This document shows positions 56,721-64,000 of a stretch of DNA of 64,000 nt, one piece after another. Positions within the stretch are counted from its first letter, which is position 1. Each line of letters begins with the position of its first letter. Origin of the DNA: a virus. The translations under genes and the position numbers were made by a program. Under the pieces are notes generated by a model. That model did no database searches and had not been told where the DNA came from. It saw only the letters and a list, made by a program, of their open reading frames with translations. Location of the stretch: positions 1-64,000 of the IMG/VR virus record IMGVR_UViG_3300005613_000057. One strand, given 5' to 3'.

Positions 56721-58904
56721 TCAAGACCAAAAGAAACTTTGATCGTCTTCCATGTCTTTTTCACTCGGAAGATTCTCAATTTTGTTTCTTGTTGATCCTT
56801 CGCGGGAAAGATTCAGAGCATCCTGTGTTCTCTGATCTTCATAGTCAACAATTCCGTCCTCTATGAACCCGAAAGGACTCAGAGACTGCTCCAAATCGTG
56901 AATTCTCTTCTCATAGAGTTTCTTTCTTGTGTCAATGTCTATGATTTCGCGGAAATATGATTGAGTCGTCAACCAAGAGAACAGAACCAAAGTGTCAACC
57001 AAGTCATCATGATACCCTTCGGAAGCTTCGTAGGATACTCCCTTGGAAATAAAGGTGCTGAACTCGGAAATGATATCCAAATCGGGAATCAGAAGTTTAT
57101 CCTGTTCTATCATCTCCTTGAGAATTGAACACCCCAACTTCTTGATTTGATAACTGGTTCGGACACCGTATTGAACCTTTCCACTCTCACCAAATCCACC
57201 GTCCACCTTTTGACCTTTCTTGCCACGATTAGACACCAAAAGAACATTCTCATACTCCATTTCCTGATATAGAATATCTGCGACTTCAGAACCGACATCG
57301 TTGATTTCAACAAGAACGTGTGCTTCGTTGTAGTAGTTACCTATCTTTTGTATTATCGTGGGGTAGACCAAGACAGGCATTTCATTGTTTCGAAACTTCG
57401 CAACAACTCTATAAGGCATCTCCGTCACATCAACCACCGTAAATGCGTGGTAATCTGCACCCTGAGCCCTGCATGTGTCTATGCACATGATGTATATTCG
57501 GTCCTTCTTTGGTTCTTCAAAAATATCCAATCCCTCCGTGGAACTCTTGATCGGATCATCAAACACCATTGTCGCCAGTTTTGCGGAAGAAATCAGAGTG
57601 TCTTCTGAGCCCAAGAAAACACATTCAAACTCCTGCATCCACTGACGTTCAGAAGTGTTGCGAATTGTCTCTTCCTTGAACTTTTGGTCTCTGCCGGGAA
57701 TTTCATTCCAATGAACTTCAATCGGAACATAGGAATTCTTGTCTTTTTCAGCGTTCTTCCACATCTTGTAGAACATGTTCATTCCCTTGGGTGTGCTTAC
57801 CACAACGACCTTTGTGGATTTACCCGAAGATATGGTGGGATATACGGAATTGAAGAAATCCTCTGCAATGTTGTTTGGAACGAATGCAAATTCGTCAAGT
57901 AGAATGCAATTGTGAATATCTATTCCATTAGCGTAAAATGAATGAACTTCTTCAACATCCAACAAATCATATACATTTTCCACACCAGATGGTGCAATTT
58001 TCACCACTTTGGTAAATGAGTTTCTTATGCAAACATTGTCTTGTGGATTTAGAGATATTGCTTCCTTGAAACCCCCACTAGTATTCACCAAATGCTCTGG
58101 AGTGCATTTCAAAGAAGAACCATTGTCAAAAAATATTTTTACAGTTTCACGATTGAAGGTTTTACTCAATCCTCGGAATTTTTTAAATCCTTTACTTGTG
58201 AGGACTTCATATTCCTTCTTTTCATCAGAGAAAAATACCAACTCTTGTATTTGTTTTTTATCATTTTCATTTAAATATTTATAATTGTTTATATTTCTAG
58301 ACGAGTTTGAGTATAAATCCTCTATGGTGGTTTCAAAAATATTCCCAAAAGAATCCCTCAGTGTTATTGAACTATCTCCACTTATGCAGCTGTAAGTATC
58401 ACCACGAACGGCAGAAGAGGATGTCGATGAAGCAATCACCTTTGAACCGTTCTCAAGGTGAATGGATAGTTTGTTCCATTCCACTATTCCCTGTTGCAGC
58501 CATTTGGGAAGATTTTCATACGATTTCTTCAATCTCTGAAGAAGTTCTCTTGCAGTCGTCAACTTGTTCGCAAGAATCGCAACCTTCTTGTCCTGATTGA
58601 ACAGAACATGGTGAAGAAGGTATGATATCATGGTGGTTGACTTGCCACTCTGACGAGGAAGTTTGCAAATTGTGAAGCGATTGCTGTGTATCGTTCTTAC
58701 AATGTTTTCTTGAAATGGATACATCTCAAAGGGAACCAACCCTCTGTCAACATGAACGATTTTGATGTAGGTTTCTATGAAGTATACTGGGTCATTTGCA
58801 CACTTCATATACTCCTCGATTTGCTCAGGAGTAAATTCTACAGGAGTATTTGCGGCCTTGATAAGTGGGTTGCCGAGGTAATGATCATTGTTTTTCGTCG
58901 GCAT
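56721..58904 (-). CDS. 17: Terminase large subunit gp17 with mini-intein
   Basis: 727 residues, 567 without the intein. CKLPRQSGKST (Walker A, Lys88) and, after the intein, CILLDEFAFVPNNI (Walker B and catalytic Glu) form the packaging ATPase. MCIDTCRAQGADYHAFTVVD starts the RNase H-like nuclease. The intein spans residues 173-332 between DTYS and CILLDEF. The spliced product would be typical gp17. The N-terminus overlaps the small terminase gene by 20 bases. Confidence 0.93.
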   Translation of the reverse strand: MPTKNNDHYLGNPLIKAANTPVEFTPEQIEEYMKCANDPVYFIETYIKIVHVDRGLVPFEMYPFQENIVRTIHSNRFTICKLPRQSGKSTTMISYLLHHVLFNQDKKVAILANKLTTARELLQRLKKSYENLPKWLQQGIVEWNKLSIHLENGSKVIASSTSSSAVRGDTYSCISGDSSITLRDSFGNIFETTIEDLYSNSSRNINNYKYLNENDKKQIQELVFFSDEKKEYEVLTSKGFKKFRGLSKTFNRETVKIFFDNGSSLKCTPEHLVNTSGGFKEAISLNPQDNVCIRNSFTKVVKIAPSGVENVYDLLDVEEVHSFYANGIDIHNCILLDEFAFVPNNIAEDFFNSVYPTISSGKSTKVVVVSTPKGMNMFYKMWKNAEKDKNSYVPIEVHWNEIPGRDQKFKEETIRNTSERQWMQEFECVFLGSEDTLISSAKLATMVFDDPIKSSTEGLDIFEEPKKDRIYIMCIDTCRAQGADYHAFTVVDVTEMPYRVVAKFRNNEMPVLVYPTIIQKIGNYYNEAHVLVEINDVGSEVADILYQEMEYENVLLVSNRGKKGQKVDGGFGESGKVQYGVRTSYQIKKLGCSILKEMIEQDKLLIPDLDIISEFSTFISKGVSYEASEGYHDDLVDTLVLFSWLTTQSYFREIIDIDTRKKLYEKRIHDLEQSLSPFGFIEDGIVDYEDQRTQDALNLSREGSTRNKIENLPSEKDMEDDQSFFWS
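57909..58388 (-). other. Contiguous mini-intein in gp17 (160 residues)
   Basis: It starts CISGDSSITLRDSFGN (block A), has block B CTPEH, then VYDLLDVEEVHSFYANGIDI (block F/G) and ends HN before +1 Cys. It has no endonuclease domain; the middle spacer is about 50 residues. Confidence 0.9.
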
Positions 58905-59352
58905 TCTTGTCTTCCAACTCCTTACTCTTCTTTCTTTCTGCTAAAAACTTCTGAAGTTCAGCTGTGCTTCCAACATATATGGAATTGTTTGTGATTGATT
59001 TGGGCCCAGACTGTTCGTCTTCCTTGTTCAAGTCCTTCATCTTCTTGTGAATATCCAAAAGTTTACCATTTGCATCCAAACTTGAGTGAATGAGTTGGGA
59101 AACCACTTCATATGCGCGAGGGCTCTCGCTTTCGCTAGCTACATCTAAAATACCTTCTATAGCTGCTTCAGACTGCTTTATTAAGTTTTTAAGATTTTTA
59201 CGAACCAGATTATAATCAGTATCAGAATCTTTATTTGTTTCTGATTTAACTATTTCTGTTTCTGTTTCTTGTTCTATTTCTGTTTCAGAAGAAACTGTAT
59301 ACTCTATATCAAGTATTTCAGAAATATTTTTTTCAGTGTTCTTTTCTTTCAT
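58885..59352 (-). CDS. 16: Terminase small subunit gp16
   Basis: 155 residues; T4 gp16 has 164. The central helical part (YNLVRKNLKNLIKQSEAAIE, SPRAYEVVSQLIHSSLDANG, KLLDIHKKMKDLNKED) matches the gp16 coiled-coil and oligomerisation core. The N-terminus is a Glu/Thr-rich repeat. It starts DNA recognition and stimulates gp17. Confidence 0.85.
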   Translation of the reverse strand: MKEKNTEKNISEILDIEYTVSSETEIEQETETEIVKSETNKDSDTDYNLVRKNLKNLIKQSEAAIEGILDVASESESPRAYEVVSQLIHSSLDANGKLLDIHKKMKDLNKEDEQSGPKSITNNSIYVGSTAELQKFLAERKKSKELEDKNADEKQ

Positions 59353-59416
59353 ATTAGCATTATTTGTAAATTTTGATTCTAGAACCTCGGCTACAAGTGC
59401 CGTTTTGCTTTTAGGC

Positions 59417-59424
59417 TATTTATC
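59417..59424 (-). promoter_or_regulatory. Late-type promoter box GATAAATA
   Basis: GATAAATA on the minus strand, 65 bases before the gp16 start, in the only gap of this gene group. Confidence 0.35.
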
Positions 59425-59441
59425 ACACTATTCCACACTTT

Positions 59442-60260
59442 TTAAGAAAATGTTCTATTTCCGTAAATCAAGTATGTTTGGTTTGAAGCTGTTACTGAGA
59501 AAGATGTTGCTGAAACGGCGCCAGTCAAACCAGTTTCCAAAGTTTCAAACGGAGTGGTGGAATCAATATCATACACTGAAGCCAAGACTTTTCCTACCAT
59601 TCCTTGGGGTATCAAAACATTGTCACCAAATCCAGAAGTTCCTCCAGTAGCACCAAAGTCCATTTCAGTGACATTGCCATAGTAATATAGTTTGCAGTTG
59701 AATTCAATGCTTGCTGATACAGTTTTTCTTGTTTCAAAATCACTTTCTTCCACATCTTCATCATACGACACGCCTTGTATGATGAACGGAACATCAACAG
59801 ACACATCTGTTGGGTTCAGCATCTTGATGTTTACAGAATATTCTGGACCAAACCAAGGAAGAATTTGTTCCATGATTTGCAGAACATCATCTGTATTCTT
59901 AGCAAATATATGAAGAATGAAGTTGATATTGTATGGAACTTTTCCATAACGATATTTGAATGAGTCTCCAGAATATCCTAAAGTCTTCTCAAAAGAATTC
60001 AACTTTCTACTAGAATCGTATATGAATGATGTAAACTCAAATGACATTCTAGGCAAATTCATATAGAAGTCATTGTCCAAATCGGGATTTTGTTGAAGAC
60101 GAGAAATAAACTTCTGCTTGGACATGTATGAAAGGGGAACTTTTACTCTTTCTTTTTCAGAACCATCGGAGTTGTATCTAGCAACATATATATCGTTGAA
60201 CAATGAACCAAAAGCAATCACAGCTTTCTTTGTTATTCCGTGGTAAAAATAATCACTCAT
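59442..60260 (-). CDS. 15: Tail sheath stabiliser/completion protein gp15
   Basis: 272 residues, the same length as T4 gp15. FGSLFNDIYVARYNSDGSEK, RVKVPLSYMSKQKFISRLQQ and VLQIMEQILPWFGPEYSVNI correspond to gp15 motifs (LMGDLFSNIQIKR, IRVPITYASKEHF, QIVEQILPYFQP). gp15 caps the tail and joins it to the neck. Confidence 0.9.
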   Translation of the reverse strand: MSDYFYHGITKKAVIAFGSLFNDIYVARYNSDGSEKERVKVPLSYMSKQKFISRLQQNPDLDNDFYMNLPRMSFEFTSFIYDSSRKLNSFEKTLGYSGDSFKYRYGKVPYNINFILHIFAKNTDDVLQIMEQILPWFGPEYSVNIKMLNPTDVSVDVPFIIQGVSYDEDVEESDFETRKTVSASIEFNCKLYYYGNVTEMDFGATGGTSGFGDNVLIPQGMVGKVLASVYDIDSTTPFETLETGLTGAVSATSFSVTASNQTYLIYGNRTFS

Positions 60261-61135
60261 CAGAGTTCTCCAAACGGATTAATTTCAGTGAAATCAAGAT
60301 AATCGTCTATTTGGTCTTCAATAGTTTTATTGTCGTTGAAAGAGGAACTGTCTGTTTTGTCTGTGGAAGATGTCATCTTGGCATATAGTCCATTTTCGTT
60401 CATGACATAACGATTTGTATCCGAATCTGTTATCTTCCAAAGACCTATGGTATCCTTCACTGTTAGAATAGAGTTTGCAAAATCAACAACTGTAGCTCTG
60501 GAGTCCGAGGAAGCAAGAGAACCAGAAGTTGCTCCATTTGCAAACGTGAATACGGTTGTATTCTCTTCGAAAGTTCCAGAACCTATTGGAGTTTCCACCG
60601 TGAATGATTGTGTAAATTCTCTTTCATCAACAGCATTGTCTATATCATCCAATTGAGTGTTTATACTCTCTTCACTATACTGGAAGAGTTCAACACTTAG
60701 AGAATAGACATAATTCTTACCCAATTGATAAAATGGGTTTTCGTGTTCTACAAATTTTATTTCAAAGAACTTTTTAGCAAGAGGAAAGTATAGTAAATCT
60801 CCTTCTTTCGGTCTTGTCAGTGAAGTGGTGGTTTCACCAAATCTCTTTTTAGAAACCACAAAGGTAGCACTATCTCTTATTTCAAGACCAAATTTTCCTA
60901 TGAAATCACCATCTCCTTCGAACCCATCCACAGTCTCCAAAAACATTTCTACTATAAAGTGTTGACGAAATGAAGATATCGGGTCGTCCCCAAATACATT
61001 TGGTTGAGTGTTCAGTTCTCTTGGGAGATAATACATATCTAGACCATGAATCTTGATGGTTTCAACAACAAGGTCTTCAATGAGTCTTTGTTCGTATGCT
61101 GAATTGTAGTTTGTAAAATATTTGTTTGTAGCCAT
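60260..61135 (-). CDS. 14: Neck protein gp14
   Basis: 291 residues. NSAYEQRLIEDLVVETIKIH, GLDMYYLPRE and FLETVDGFEGDGDFIGKFG fit gp14. A middle insertion (about 170-230) makes it longer than T4 gp14 (256). It overlaps the gp15 start by one base. Confidence 0.9.
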   Translation of the reverse strand: MATNKYFTNYNSAYEQRLIEDLVVETIKIHGLDMYYLPRELNTQPNVFGDDPISSFRQHFIVEMFLETVDGFEGDGDFIGKFGLEIRDSATFVVSKKRFGETTTSLTRPKEGDLLYFPLAKKFFEIKFVEHENPFYQLGKNYVYSLSVELFQYSEESINTQLDDIDNAVDEREFTQSFTVETPIGSGTFEENTTVFTFANGATSGSLASSDSRATVVDFANSILTVKDTIGLWKITDSDTNRYVMNENGLYAKMTSSTDKTDSSSFNDNKTIEDQIDDYLDFTEINPFGEL

Positions 61136-61136
61136 C

Positions 61137-61955
61137 TTATCCTACCATGAAGTTTGGTGGAAGTTCAAACTCACTGATGATGATTTCTTCTATCTTGTCC
61201 AATTCCTGTTGAGCTTCATCAATCATTCTCTGGCCATTGAATGAAACTCCGCCGGGAAGTGTGATTCCTTCGAATTTGGAAAGGTTTTCTCCCCACTGTC
61301 TCTTTATCATGGCTGTCATGTATCTCTTGAGAAGACGGTCATTGTAGATTTCAGGATATATTCTGGGGTCAAGAACGCGAAAACATTCTATGATGAGATA
61401 ATCACCAGCATTGAAATCTCTAGTGAGAGTCATTGGAAATGTTATCTTATTCGTCACTCTACTGAATTCAATTTCCTTCTCTGGTGTCAGAATATCCGAT
61501 AACAGAGAAAGATGTTGTTGAATCATTGCATAGTTTTGCAAATCAAACGAACCGAATGTATAAAGTTCGTTGAGTGCATACTGATAACGAATGTCGAACA
61601 TTCCAACGGATGTATTTCTCAATTGGAAAACGCGAACAACACTTGCAATCAAGTCTTCCATCGGAACAGTTTCAGAAAGTCCTGCTTCTGTAGCTGTAAT
61701 ATTCCTATCCTTTGTCAGAAACCCATTGTTGGAAGCTTTCATTTCAATGTAACCATTGTCGATGTCGGTCTGAGTTATCTGATACTTCAAAAATATTCTC
61801 TCAACACCATCAAAATGGTATTCCGAGAACAACTGAAGTGCATCGTCAAGACGGTCTTCTATTTGACTACCATCCACGTTTATTTCAATTACGGGTGCGC
61901 CAAGTCGGCGAAGACAATAATCAACAAGTTGCTGTCTTCTTGTAATCTTTGCCAT
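61137..61955 (-). CDS. 13: Neck protein gp13
   Basis: 272 residues. RQQLVDYCLRRLGAPVIEIN and VDGSQIEDRLDDALQLFSEY at the start, and LIECFRVLDPRIYPEIYNDR then YMTAMIKRQWGENLSKFEGI are the gp13 pattern. Its ribosome binding site AGGAG lies in the 3' arm of the terminator described next. Confidence 0.92.
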   Translation of the reverse strand: MAKITRRQQLVDYCLRRLGAPVIEINVDGSQIEDRLDDALQLFSEYHFDGVERIFLKYQITQTDIDNGYIEMKASNNGFLTKDRNITATEAGLSETVPMEDLIASVVRVFQLRNTSVGMFDIRYQYALNELYTFGSFDLQNYAMIQQHLSLLSDILTPEKEIEFSRVTNKITFPMTLTRDFNAGDYLIIECFRVLDPRIYPEIYNDRLLKRYMTAMIKRQWGENLSKFEGITLPGGVSFNGQRMIDEAQQELDKIEEIIISEFELPPNFMVG

Positions 61956-61960
61956 ATGAA

Positions 61961-61995
61961 AAAATCTCCTAAACTTGAAGTATTTAGGAGATTTT
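61961..61995 (-). terminator. Terminator of the 62002 gene, with late-box-like loop
   Basis: On the minus strand AAAATCTCCTAAA and TTTAGGAGATTTT form a 13-pair stem. The T run follows. The loop and end of the first arm contain CTAAATAC (61980-61987), a late-box-like sequence, and the second arm holds the gp13 ribosome binding site. Confidence 0.75.
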
Positions 61996-62001
61996 TAGGT
62001 T

Positions 62002-63279
62002 TCAGATGGTCCCACCACGTTTGACTAGTGCGTCTAGTGCAAACTTGTGGTTTGCCTCTATTCTCTTCTTTTGCTCCTGTGGATACTTGTTCTCTTGAAG
62101 AAGTTTCCCTGTAGCGATGTAGGCTTCTCTATATCTTTCCGTCCAGAAAGAGCAGATCGCGTATTCATCCCACATTCCCCAATCATAGACACTCTGACCG
62201 ACAAACAAAGCGCCTTCGGGGTATTGAAGCGAAATCGCGACCTTTGCATAGCGATAACCTTGGTCAAAACGAGAATAAAGACGACACAATCTTGCAGCTG
62301 CCCAAAGAGGTTCTGCACGATATGGAGCCATCTGATATGAATCAAAATATACCTTGAGAATGTCGTCGATTGGTTTCTCAAGAATCTCCATGATTCTACC
62401 AATCTGATACTTGGAATAGAATGCTTCCTCTGGCCATCCACCGAGGTCAACTCTCTTCTGATACCACTCTATTGCCTTTTCCCAATTCTGGCAGTCTCTA
62501 TAACTCTGTGCAAGATAGAAGTGATAACGATTGAAATCTTTTTCTTCTACATTTCCAGATGTAATTGCTTCTTCAAACACCTTTGCATCATCTTCGTATT
62601 TGGTTGGGTTTGCTGAACGAGCTCCATCTTGAATTGGAGTGTTGGTGAATCCGCGAGCAAAATCGCGAGTCTTGATTTCGTCCTTGCAATCCACATATTC
62701 ATGAAGAACACCACGATAGTAAAATTCCTTTGAGTTCGATGTGAGTTGTGGACGGTGATACTTAGTGTTTCCATAGAATGCAAACACGTTGTAGATGTCT
62801 GCGACCAAGCTCTTCTTGAATTCATCGGGATCGAAGTTTGAATCATAAACAAGAACTTCGTCTGCATCAATCATGAGAGAATAATCGGCCTTGTCTCTTG
62901 CGAGTGCCATGGCTTCGGAACGATTTGTTCCAAAGTCAACCCAAGGTTTTTCATGAAGTTCGCCGGGAATTCCTACGTTGTTGAAGAACTCTCGAATCTT
63001 CTCTTGAGTTCCATCCGTAGATCCGGTGTCAACAATCACCCAATGGTCAATGACTGGAAGAACCGATGCTAGACATCTTTCGATGACCTTCGATTCGTTC
63101 TTTACAATCATGCAAAGAGTAATCGTCTTCTTTTCTCCCGTTGGTTTCGGAAGAGGATTTGCTCCTTGGGGAACATCTGTTTTTGGTTGTGGGTTGGATT
63201 CACTCAACATTTCTGGAGTGATGATTGTTGGTTTGGTTGTTGATTTTTCAATCAATGAATTCTGAACATCTGTCGGCAT
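62002..63279 (-). CDS. GT2 glycosyltransferase with C-terminal TPR-like repeats, 425 residues
   Basis: ITLCMIVKNESKVIERCLAS, WVIVDTGSTDGTQEKIREFF, LMIDADEVLVYDSNFD and FYYRGVLHEYVDC are the core motifs of the GT2 sub-family with the NES...D-T-GS-x-D-GT pattern. Residues about 245-420 have helical-repeat motifs (FYLAQSYRDCQNWEKAIEWY), like TPR. ATG 63279 has GGAGAAAAAC upstream and is preferred to ATG 63309. It sits in the structural module and has an exact late box. Confidence 0.8.
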   Translation of the reverse strand: MPTDVQNSLIEKSTTKPTIITPEMLSESNPQPKTDVPQGANPLPKPTGEKKTITLCMIVKNESKVIERCLASVLPVIDHWVIVDTGSTDGTQEKIREFFNNVGIPGELHEKPWVDFGTNRSEAMALARDKADYSLMIDADEVLVYDSNFDPDEFKKSLVADIYNVFAFYGNTKYHRPQLTSNSKEFYYRGVLHEYVDCKDEIKTRDFARGFTNTPIQDGARSANPTKYEDDAKVFEEAITSGNVEEKDFNRYHFYLAQSYRDCQNWEKAIEWYQKRVDLGGWPEEAFYSKYQIGRIMEILEKPIDDILKVYFDSYQMAPYRAEPLWAAARLCRLYSRFDQGYRYAKVAISLQYPEGALFVGQSVYDWGMWDEYAICSFWTERYREAYIATGKLLQENKYPQEQKKRIEANHKFALDALVKRGGTI

Positions 63280-63313
63280 GTTTTTCTCCATAATAAAGTC
63301 GGTTGTCAAAACT

Positions 63314-63321
63314 TATTTATA
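63314..63321 (-). promoter_or_regulatory. T4-type late promoter box TATAAATA
   Basis: An exact TATAAATA on the minus strand, 34 bases before the start of the GT2-TPR gene at 63279. Confidence 0.6.
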
Positions 63322-63360
63322 TTCTAAAAATTATCTCCAAAAAGAAAAATATGATGTTTA

Positions 63361-64000
63361 TCAAGATGATGTGGGAGGTAATCCAAAACTAGTTCCTGGG
63401 TTTATGGCTTCATCAAAACCTGTATAACCAGCAATTCCCATGATTATTGGAACGGTATTTTCACTACAACAGCAAACATCGGAACCATAGGAAAATGAAG
63501 AATCGAAACCAGTAAGAGAGCAGATTGGACATGAAATATCTTTGTATCCTTTGACTTCCGCTGCACAACAAACTTGAGTTGGATAAAAGAGTCTACATGG
63601 TTCAGATTCAAAGGGAACTGTTGTAGTTCCAGATCCATCATTTATTTCATTATTCACCAAATGATGAAGCATTCCAACAACTCTATCCCACCTTCTTCGT
63701 TCTACAGTGTTTCCAAAGGAGGTTGTTCCTGGTGTTCCATCGAAAAATGTGTTTACGGAAGTTTGTCCGCAAGAAATAAACCAATCATCTTTTAGATTAA
63801 AATCGTAACCAAATTTTGAATAACCGGCAAAACTATCACTGGAAGCTCCGTAGTTTGCTATGAACCAGTCCATTTCCTTGCATATTCTGTCAACACATTC
63901 TTCAGAACCACATACATCATTGTATCCATCTGTGCAAGTTTGTCCATTCCAAGAACCATTTACGCATGGTTCTGTAGAAGTTATTCCTGGAGAAAAGAAA
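63361..64000 (-). CDS. Cysteine-rich protein, partial (5' end outside window)
   Basis: The frame is open across the right edge; ATG 63873 is only internal. About 212 residues are visible. The first part is cysteine-rich (EPCVNGSWNGQTCTDGYNDV with CGSEECVDRIC). LFYPTQVCCAAEVKG and ISCPICSLTGFD then CCCSEN follow. Paired cysteines suggest disulfides or metal binding in an exposed virion protein. No family recognised. Confidence 0.6.
   Translation of the reverse strand, partial: FFSPGITSTEPCVNGSWNGQTCTDGYNDVCGSEECVDRICKEMDWFIANYGASSDSFAGYSKFGYDFNLKDDWFISCGQTSVNTFFDGTPGTTSFGNTVERRRWDRVVGMLHHLVNNEINDGSGTTTVPFESEPCRLFYPTQVCCAAEVKGYKDISCPICSLTGFDSSFSYGSDVCCCSENTVPIIMGIAGYTGFDEAINPGTSFGLPPTSS

Overview
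The window is part of a large, AT-rich genome of a contractile-tailed, T4-like (myovirus) bacteriophage. The evidence is a run of minus-strand genes recognisable as T4 head, neck and tail genes: gp13, gp14, gp15, gp16, gp17, two gp18, gp19, gp20, gp21, gp22, gp23, in T4-like order. With them are T4 recombination and transcription genes (UvsX, UvsY, UvsW, gp46, gp47, late sigma factor gp55) and copies of the T4 late promoter box TATAAATA and close variants. Ecology and host cannot be read directly. The mix of T4 core genes with many glycosyltransferases resembles marine T4-like phages, and a dockerin-type calcium-binding repeat resembles repeats common in planctomycete proteins. That is only a weak host hint.

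Layout. Positions 1-4829 (+): distal tail or adhesin genes, comprising the end of one LamG-type protein, a glycine-rich/LamG protein and an RCC1-type beta-propeller. Positions 4935-15661 (+, one minus gene): many small, mostly unknown genes, a second beta-propeller, several secreted or membrane peptides, a dockerin-bearing putative glycoside hydrolase, tRNA-Leu(CAA) and a putative HExxH metallopeptidase. Positions 15674-36868 (+): an accessory block in which glycosyltransferase-like genes surround GMP reductase, a SpoU-type RNA methyltransferase, tRNA-Gln(TTG), a SET-domain protein, gp46, a GroES-like co-chaperonin and UvsX. The block ends in a tightly overlapping sugar-activation operon (cupin, nucleotidyltransferase-kinase fusion, aldolase-like protein, HAD phosphatase). 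Positions 36926-64000 (-): two methyltransferases, another sugar transferase and two Sm-like proteins; gp47, a GIY-YIG homing endonuclease, gp55, UvsW and UvsY; then the structural module. A glycosyltransferase-TPR gene and a cysteine-rich protein follow at the right edge.

The most striking feature is the gp46 gene. Its Walker A motif is interrupted by a split intein: a 40-residue N-extein plus a 27-residue IntN on one reading frame, then a stop codon, a 35-base spacer with three in-frame stops, and a new start for a 124-residue IntC joined to the rest of gp46. A second, contiguous 160-residue mini-intein sits beside the Walker B motif of the terminase. uvsW and gp47 carry single-base homopolymer frameshifts that may be sequencing errors. 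A 31-codon relic of a glycan gene shows recent turnover in the glycosyltransferase block. The glycan genes probably work together to build or modify a surface polysaccharide, or glycosylate virion or nucleic acid; the sequence does not say which.
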